DNA of 64,000 nucleotides from Hyalella azteca (lineage: Eukaryota > Arthropoda > Malacostraca > Amphipoda > Hyalellidae): NCBI RefSeq assembly GCF_000764305.2, contig NW_025934787.1, positions 1-64,000 on the forward strand, written 5' to 3'. The notes below the pieces were generated by a model. The model worked only from the letters and a program-made list of their open reading frames with translations. It ran no database searches and was not told the origin of the DNA. Position numbers and translations under genes: made by a program. Below, piece after piece: positions 46,021 through 55,500 of this stretch. How positions within the stretch are numbered: position 1 is the first letter of the stretch; each line of letters begins with the position of its first letter.

Positions 46021-48550
46021 TGGGGCCGGTTTATCGAAACATCGCTAAGTAAACGCAAGTACTTACGCAATGCGTCAGAAGACGTAACTCCAATCGGTGA
46101 TGTTATCAATGCAGTTCGGCGTAAAGTTACGTCAAAAGGACTTTACGACAGCATTGAGGTGGCATAAGTGGAGTTACGTACAACAATTTAGACGGTGAAG
46201 CGATTAGAACTCATCATGTCACGAATGGAACGTCGAATTGTGAAAGATTTTTGTTTATACCTAAACAAATGATTTGTAGTCGCGCTATTAGTGAACGAAT
46301 TTTAATCGTTTTACGCCAGGGGATAATTGGTTTTATACCCGCGTTAGAAATAGCAAGCAAATGTTAACCTTTAAATCCTAGAGTTCCCGTGATCATAAAC
46401 TAAAATCATATCCATATTAATTTTCACTGCAAAATTTTTGTACAGCTCGCCCACGCAACCATTGTTTTCAGCTCCATTGACATTTCTCAATCTTACAAAA
46501 CGCGGTCTCCAATTTATACAATTGTCTATACTCTAGGCATGCCACCTTGATAAATCCTCTAACTTTATTTAGGAAAATATGAACTTTTTGTTTCAAATGA
46601 ATATTAGTCACTCATTTATGCATTTTTTCTCCGCAGATGTCCTAAAAAATTATTCTTAATATGTGGAGCAAAGCAATGATTACTAGGACAAGATGCGGCA
46701 AAATTTATTGTTATTTTTTTTATGTCAGCAGTTCCCAATCAGTCAACTTAATGAGCACTTGACACGTTGTTGAACACTATATGAAAACCCATACCGATGA
46801 CTCAATCATGAAGTATTTAATGAGTGCTCTTCGCTTTCTTTTTGCTTACATTTTCATGAATAAGCTTCCACAAATTAGGTTAATGAAGGGAAAACGTTCA
46901 TCAAAATTGTACCAATAAATGCTAGGCGTGACATTCAATACAATATTTTCGTATTTAATTTAAATTTTGCAATTACATCACCGGCCTTGAATTTTTCGTA
47001 TCCTCAAGCTCAACTTATTTATCTATTTTTGGTTTTGATCAATTACATGGAAAATAAATTCATTTACTCAAATGAAGCAGTGCAGAACTATTTTAACTGT
47101 ACCTACTGGTAAAAAAATTATCCAAAGAAAATTACAAGCCCATATAGATTTCATTATGAGCTTATGGTTATTAAATGATTATTTTTTATATTTTAGAAAG
47201 CGTATGTAGCAATAACTTGAAAGCTTGAATGATACTGCACTATCAAGTTTTTCTATTTAAACATAATAAGCGTTATGATTATCAACAGTTTTAGAAGACC
47301 AAATTCCTTCAAAATCTTTAGTTGACTAATCTGTTCCAAATTTTCATGTGTGGTTGTGGTCCGTGAAATTGATGAACTTTAAAATTAAAATATCTTGGAT
47401 GGAGCTGCTCCGAACTCCATCGGGTACTGGGGAGCTACATGAATAATTTATTTAAGAATCTACAATTTAAGTGTGGTTTTGGAAAATGGTATTATACCAA
47501 ATAGTTAAAATTTTTTAGTTAAAAATTTTTCGTAATCATAGCACATATATTTTATTTTACTCCTATAGAACATTTACTTGAAATGCCCACAAAAAATTTA
47601 GAAAATATTTTTTAGCTTGGCTAAGAGAGAGGGTGAGGCGAAAATTTCTTGTCAATGATGCATAAGTATCAGCAACTATATTGCACTTACATCGCAACTC
47701 ATCCCTAAAATAATAAGACGTACTTAGCAGAAACTGCACATATCTCGCCACTCGTCCCCAAGAACCAAATACAGCAATTGTCAGAAGTACGATTATTATG
47801 GTTCTATTTCCAAATAACTCATAAGAAGCAATTCTGATCGCGCCAGAAAGTTGTGGCTCAGTTCTGTTCACAAAATAGATCGTTTCTTTAGTAGGCTGGC
47901 GACATTAGTGGCATTGACATTGATGGTAGTGGTGGAAGAATGATGAGAAAACTGACAACTTTATGGTCATTCTTTAAATTTAACTATAATATCACAGAAA
48001 CCATACTTTTCAATAATGAGCTACTGAATCTTGAAGCAAAATTGGGAATGAAATTGGATAGAGCAAAACGAAAATTTATTTGCACCTAAAATATATATAA
48101 GGTATATGCAATCTTACTAGCTCAATTATGCTGTTAGCTGATAACTGCAGTGTTTTTCCAGAGGATGGTAACTATCAATCTTAGTTCAGCCACAAGGTTT
48201 TAAAAGCGGTTTCAGCGTTATTAGGCCGTAGGCCTGTCGCCGATTCTTAACATTGCAGAACATTCACAGCATTTTGCGGTCTCGAACTCGCAACTCACTG
48301 CTACAATTCTGCTATGCTCAACCGCCCGGCCTCCTCGCCGATTCTGCCCAGAAACTGTCGCACAGAGCTGGGATCGAACCCGCGCCTCTCTGCGCCAATC
48401 TTGGTACTCTGAACTTTAACCACTGGGCCACCCTGCCCTTAACCACTTTTGATAATAACATTTTAGATCAGTCTACTTACGCATTACGTAAATTCTAGTG
48501 CGTAGGTCAAAAAGTTGCGTATACTTAGCGATATTTATAATCCGGCCCCA
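46021..48550. mobile_element. 2.5-kb element with long terminal inverted repeats
   Basis: The left end TGGGGCCGGTTTATCGAAAC, then ATCGCTAAGTAAACGCAA, is mirrored at the right end by GTATACTTAGCGATATTTAT, then AATCCGGCCCCA; similarity extends about 55-70 bases to ACGCAATGCGT. The ends resemble PIF/Harbinger-type termini, which is inference. I see no clear target duplication and no transposase. A SINE lies inside at 48185-48441. Confidence 0.75.
48185..48441 (-). mobile_element. tRNA-derived SINE, copy 2
   Basis: Reverse of copy 1, with GGGATCGAACC (B-box complement), CCACTGGGCCA (A-box complement) and the tail GGTTTCAGCG, then TTAGGCCGTAGGCCTGTCGC. It starts at GGGCAGGGTGGCCC and is essentially full length. 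It sits inside the 46.0-48.55-kb element. Confidence 0.92.
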
Positions 48551-49451
48551 GATGAAAAAGAATTTAGTGTTTCCCATACATGCTTTTAATTTTAATATTA
48601 TGTTTGGAACTACTCTCTCGAAACTGAATGGTTCATAAATTGGTTTCCACTTAGAACGGTTCAGAATTGGTTTCCACCTCCAAACATGATGTGATATAGG
48701 AGGTTCAATATTATTAATATATTTAATTGATGCGATATATATTGATAATAATATTGTACTAGATCTGCTTCCTTAATTTAACAGTGAAGTAACAACAAGT
48801 TACAATTACTGAAGAAATCTTCACAGTAAACGTAGAAAAATGTAATATAAGATGTAAAAGCGACTGGTCCTCCGATACTGGTAACAGGCGCATGAAAAGT
48901 GGCTGGCCAGGAGATTACGTATTCACAATCTGATGATCCAGCGTTTGTTACCAAAAAGAAATTTTTAATAAATATTCAATTTCTGTGGTTCATGAACTGC
49001 GGCTAAAATGTGTAAACTTGCTTGTTGAATGTCGGGGATGTCAAATGTAGAGGTACCCCGATTGTATATAACTTATATATAGTAAAATGTATATAGTATA
49101 TGTTCATCTGAAGGACAGGGATTCGATGACTATGTGAGGGATAAGTAAAATCCCTAAAATTTGTCTATAGTATCCTAGACAAATCTTAGTACGGGATGAT
49201 AGGTTACAGTCATCACATAGGTACAGGTACAAGGCTATTACCTTCGGCCGTCAGGCCAACACGCTCCTAATACAGTGAGCGCCACATCGCCGCAGTCGTG
49301 CAAGTTACTGGGGTGGACTTTTGTGGATACATAACGATTTGTATCCAAAAATTACTCACTGAATGAGTGCCATATGATGGAATTTATACCATCATTTCCA
49401 CAGGAAATTCGATTTTGAAGAAGTATCAAAGCCAGCCTCAGTGTCGTCGTC

Positions 49452-49529
49452 ATGCAGTTCATCATATTGGGCACCTTGCTCTGCCTCGTCGCTGCCACAG
49501 TCGTCAAAGATCAGGACGATGCGCCTCAG
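49452..49529 (+). CDS. CAP gene exon 1, signal peptide
   Basis: It encodes MQFIILGTLLCLVAATVVKD, then QDDAPQ, a clear hydrophobic signal peptide with likely cleavage near Ala15-Val18. It ends CAG|GTAGAC in phase 0. The ATG is the first in frame after the upstream stops. Confidence 0.88.
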
Positions 49530-52500
49530 GTAGACTAATTTACTAACTCATATATTAACAACAAATGGGCATGCTGAAATACATGCCACAATTATTACAT
49601 ATATTTTAATTTGATCTATACTTCTCTAAATTTGAGTGTTATAAGCATTTTAGGGTTTATTGGAGCGCAAAATAAACAATAAATCATTAAAGTGTCATAT
49701 CTTCGTGCATGCTGTCCCCCCTTTAATCAAGTTACCACAGTGCTTTCGTTTTAATTATAATTTTGAATATTCTAATTTCATTTCACTGAACTTTCTATTG
49801 TAATCAATTCCCATTGTGTATCGCAAAGGAACTATTATCGCTTATAAAAATTTGTAAATTTCTCACATTCCTTGTTCTCGACAGGTTCAAGTGGACGAGC
49901 TGAAAAAATTTAATCTCTTCGAAGTAATTCCAGGGCAAGAAAAGACCAGGGACCTGTCACTGCAAGGAGGGACTCCCACAATTGTGCCCAAGTCAGTAAA
50001 TACACGAGAAATTCACATATGACAATGACACAAATGACATCGAAAAATTCACAACACCAAACTGCTAACTCTTTTTACGCAGTGCATAATAAATAATAGG
50101 AATTTATGGAATTCCCCCAGAGGTAAACTTTAGGCCTCTGATGGTATTTGTTTAGTATAAGGCCTTAATAGAATAGAATAGAAGTGTCGGCGTTGAAAAA
50201 AATAGGCCCATGGTCTGTTGCCGATTCTTGAACTTTTCGTGACTTGATTCACAAGGGATCCGGCCTTTGGAACCCGATCTTGCTATAGCTGACGATTGAT
50301 TGAGATAGCTGCTGGACTTATTGCCCGATCCGTAATTTGCTAGGCATTTTAAGACTGAACATATGCTCCTGCATTGCTTCGTCTAGTCTGTTTTTGAAGA
50401 TGTTCGTACTCGGAGCTTCAACGATGCTATCAGGGAGGCTGTTCCACATGTCGGTGACTCGAAGCGAGAAGAAATGTTGTCGCATGGATGTGTTAGATCG
50501 CAGCCTCTTGCATGCCGTTATATTCACAACGACGTTAAGTGCCTTGGCACAGCAATCAGTAATAAATTCAGCATCTGAAGCATTGCTTTCGGGAACGTTA
50601 AAACAAACAAGGTTAAGTCTTCTTCTCTCTCTATCCAGCAGTTCACGAGTGCTCTCGTTGGTGAGATCAGAGATGACCTCTTTGCGGCCTTTACCTTCTG
50701 CGTTATCGCTATTTTCTGTTTTGTGCAGATGAGCTTTCATTTCTACAAGCTCGTTTCGTAACGAGTGTAATTCGCTACGCAACAAGCTCAATTCTTTCTT
50801 GTGGTTCTCCTCCATTTCGGCTCTCTTTCTAAACTCTTGCTTGTTGGTTTCTTCAATTTCGGCTTTAAAAACAGAAAACATAGAAGAGCACTTCTCTTCC
50901 ACCATTTTTTCGCTCAAGTAAATTCCGAGATCTGATTATTCAACAAATAAGTTTTAGTCTTTAATATCTATTCAAAAATGGTTAAGGCATGGAATTTAGT
51001 CATCCTTAACTGTGGTAAAATTCACCTTGTATATTTGATTTCATGTGAACAAAAGTGTGCGATTTTTGCAAGCATGAGTTTCCTTGGTTTCCTTAGTTTA
51101 TCACATGTTTTGGTAAGATAAAAGAGATTGAATCCAGACAAATGACACGCTGCCTAACGATAATAGCGAGGTAGGTCTTCAGCCAAGGGTTGCCTGCCAA
51201 AGACCACCGCTGCCCTGGATGTAATGGACCATCATGATTCCTACCTTCCGGAACGTAGCCTTCAACTCTTCTGGACAATCATATCTAGGCCGTGCGTCGA
51301 ACCAGCCCTCGGTCGAACGGCCACTCGTCGAAACGCGAACATTTTTGAAACAGAACTATGCTATCTGAAACCCAACCTCAGATGCGGTGAACGTAAAATT
51401 ACGTATTAACAATGCACGGAAGTCATATTCGATCCGCGGCCTGGTGATGCACGGCAGGTTGTTTGCAAGGCCGGAGGAGGTCAAAGCCGAATGGTTCACG
51501 GCTGATTGGCGGATGTCCGGAGAGATCCAAGGCGTTCGATTCAGGGCTTATTGGTGCACAAAATTGGTGGTGCACGGCTGCACTCCCTCAGCCAGTATTT
51601 AAGCATGTTCGCTCATAAGCATGAAGTTCCGCCTCCGGCTGCACCTACTCCGGCCTAGCCTCTTCTGGCCTAACCTATTCACGCTGTCCAGGCTCCCAAC
51701 CTTCTTGCAGCCAATGACTGGCTCTACCAGCACAATTGAATCGTCTTTCTAACTTCCTGCTGCCAATGAGGTTAGGTTACGTCCGCCCAAGTTTGTTTTG
51801 GGTGACAATGTCACAACTTGTGTAGGTTATGCCTGAAGAATTTAGGCAGGAAGAGGTTTGGCCAGATGCAGGTGAGCAATGCGTGCCTTTAGCAAGCTGT
51901 TTTCGTGGTAGCTTTTAGTTGTTGCCGTGGACATCCAACGCTATGGTTTTAGGCAGTTGACTTAATAGGTCTTTATGCCTCTTAGTGTTCTTACACAGGG
52001 AAATGAATATGAACTAAGTGTGAAGTTTGGCAAAGCTGGCCTGCAGCATGAGCCTCGAGAATGTTTAATTCAAATACGGATAGTGTAAACGCAAACTGAG
52101 GAAACCTATGGAGAGTAGTGAAGCGTTAAGAATGATTTAGTGGTAATATTTCAGAAACCTTGATACGTCTAAGCTCTAAAGTACATGTGACGCCATATTA
52201 ACGTCGCTTTTGGACGTCTTCGTTGTCCTCAGACGGGCAAGAACTACACCGGCTGATACCGACACTGCAGATACCTTCGCTGCACCCTACCGTCGTACAA
52301 CTGCAGACATCCTCACTGCATGTTTAGGCACTGATGATATCCTTGAGCAATGTTCTACTACCACTGCGCCTGCCACTACAAATACTACCACTGCGCCTGC
52401 CACTACAGGTACTACCACTACGCCTGCCAGTACAGATATCACCACTACGCCTGCCAATACAGATACTACCACTGCAGATACCACCACTATTTCGCCTGTC

Positions 52501-55500
52501 ACCTCAGCAGTTTCTACAACGCCCACCTCTGCCACCTCTACGCCACCTACTACTAGTAAGTTCATTTAACATTTTGTGAAATATGACTGATATATCACTC
52601 AGTTGGCGATTCAAACAACACATATACTTCTAATACCTCCCAAGATGACTTTTATAGAGACTAATATCCGGCAGCTGACATGGGTGCTCAGAGATGTAAC
52701 CACACGCAATGCTTGCCTGTCAAGAACTGTGCCACCGATTCCGTTGTGGGATTATGCGGGGTGTCTGAGGCCGACAAGGCTTTCTTCGTGGAAATTCACA
52801 ATCAGGCTCGACGATTGGTTAGAAACTTTTATGAAACCTTTTATTTGTAAATATCATATCAAACCTTAATATATTTCAGTTGAAACTCATGCACGGCACT
52901 ATTGACCCGAAGAAAATATCAGCGAAATGATGATTTTGATTGAATCAGTAGCTGTAACTTCTTAAGACACAGTATTTTCAAAGCTATTGCGGTAATTCTC
53001 ATCCACTTCCTTCAGATCGCGAATGGTCAAGCGAAGAATATGCCCGCTGGCACGAACCTCCGCGAGATGACTTGGAACGACGACCTGGCGCAGACCGCAC
53101 AGGTGGGGACCGCTGGCAGAGAACTTGATTCAGTGATTGTATCGGCACCATTAAATATTTTTATTCATTTTGTATTGTTTTTATCAGGTACCTTGATTAA
53201 TGCGGAACGTCATTTGAATGTATGACAACAATCGTTCTAGTTTGAAAGCGATGAAAATTAGTTGTAATTGTGTTTTCAGCTATTTTAATCATTACTTTAG
53301 TTTTAATTATGCTTGTTGGAAGCATATTGCCAACCATATTTAAAGCTCGTTAGTGCAAATCGGTTCCATCGCAAATTTTACGGTCGAAGATTTTGTTTTT
53401 TTTAAGTGTATCATATCCGATATCTGACGAATTAAGCCTAAGAAAATCAAATTATCCGTCATTTTTATTGTTCTATAGACCAATTTTATGCTCTCGTCTA
53501 CGGCGCAGCAATGGGTGACAAATTTAACTTTTAAATTAGCCCTGGAGTCAACGTAAATAAAATTAACTGTAAGCCAGACCCCGTGAGCCAGAACAGGAAC
53601 GCCTTTATTAAAGCCTCATTGGCCGTAAATATACAGCCACCGCTTAAAATTCATAAGCAGTCGGTTTTGCATCAGGCCTACCTACTCACCTTGCCCCGCA
53701 TCTGCACCTTCCTGCAGTAAATAAGGCTGGGGTATGTCTCTTTATTTTTGTTATGGGTGGATAATCGAGGCAAGAACTGCCTGCGTATGAGCGAGCCCCG
53801 AGCAAAAGCTGCGGACTTGCTGTGGTGGACTAGCGCGAGGAAAATGAGAAGAATAATAAAGAAATTATTCACACCTGAGTATGTATAACACACACTGATT
53901 TAAGATGAGGGTGCGATTCATTCTAATTCTATTGCTTACAGTTACTGTTCGGAGTACCAAGATTGGAGTAGAGATGTGCGGGTTCGATCCCAGCTCTGTG
54001 CTACAGTTTATGGTCAGAATCGGCCAGCAGGCAGGGAGGTTAAGCAAAGCAAATATGAACGGGCAAGTAGTGAGTTTAAGACCGCAACAAGCTTTGAATA
54101 TTCTGCGACATTGAGAATCGGCGACAGGCCTACGGCTAATAAACGCTGAAACCGCTATTATCTATTTCTGCAATCACTTGACTTCGTAGGCCATTATGCG
54201 CTCTGGTATGCTTACCCACGAATAGGAATATGAGCTAAAGTGTGAAGTTTGACAAAGCTTGCCCTGTAATGCTGTATTTGCTTACCGCGATCTGCTCGAG
54301 TTTCTTTAGCCGCAGAATGATCAGACAACTTGGTGACGTGTTATCCTGAGTGTTGAGAGTTAAACCTAAGGCTACTAAAGCAGAGTCAAGGATGGGATAT
54401 GAGGCACTGTGAACTTCATGAAGAATATCTAAGTGTAGACGGTGGTTTAGACAGTCGACAAAACACAATATAAATTGTAACAACACACGCCGGGGCATGG
54501 CAAGCGCTTACGCAGATCCCCCTAACAGGCCTAACTTAACTGGCTTCGCCCATTAAATTAATGCTTTATATACATTAGCAAGAATGAGTGTTTTGGACTA
54601 TTTTGATCTGAATGATGCCAAATCATTAACTCAAACTTGAGCAATATTTTCAGCATCCATTGAATAATACGTCTAGATCACCAATATATGTAGATTCCAC
54701 TAAATATACTGAGGCGCCTGAAGAAGTGAGTATCTTGTACTAACGGTTTTCACTTCGAACCTTCTCGGTGAAAGTCTTTTCAAGCACCGAAATTCCGCAG
54801 GGTCCATCATTGGCCTGGTTACTTCCTCAAATTCTACAAGACATTAAGATCACATTTCGATTGAGATGAAAAAGAAGAGTCGTTAAATCTTACAATTAAT
54901 ATTTCTCGCTTTCACGCAGAAGCGGAACGTCTTTGTCTATCTATGACTACTTAGCTCATCATTCCTACCAGACGCCTTTTATTTAATTTGAATTTATATT
55001 ATTACAGAATTGATGTCACTTGTTTGCTTAAATCGCAAATTAACTAAGAATTTAAAAGCAAAGAATAGTCCACAAAAATTCATATCTTTATAGAAAACGT
55101 TCTGGAGACCAGCACCCTCGTCAGTTCGTAGAATCTAGAATTACAAATTAGAAGTCACAAATTAATACATTGAAAGCACAGAAAGAAATTAAAAACCCTA
55201 AATTTGCAAATAATAGACGGAGCACAAAAAACTGTCTATTCACAATTTCAATGGGATAGGAGCTGACTGTTGAATTCAAACTGGGCCTAAGTTTAAAAAT
55301 GTAAAATGATTCTAAAATACGCAAATTTGAAGTACCTGAGGTGGAGGCTAACACCCCAAAGTCACTGTCAGAAACAGGGACATCACGCTGCTCGGCGTGA
55401 GCGCGCACAGCCGAAAGAGGGGGGGCGCGATAGCAACTGTCCGGTTCTACAACTCCTGCCCTTATGCTCAGCGACCCTGGAATAAAGATTGCGTGACTTC

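Noticed and set aside
47563..47871. 102-codon minus-strand frame as the transposase of the 2.5-kb element
   Set aside because: It has no DDE-type or helix-turn-helix motif I can recognise, and contains long hydrophobic stretches unlike a transposase.
52287..52565. Minus-strand Val-rich open frame opposite the CAP linker
   Set aside because: It is the antisense shadow of the ACC/ACT Thr repeat, whose plus frame is joined by valid splice sites to a signal peptide and a CAP domain.
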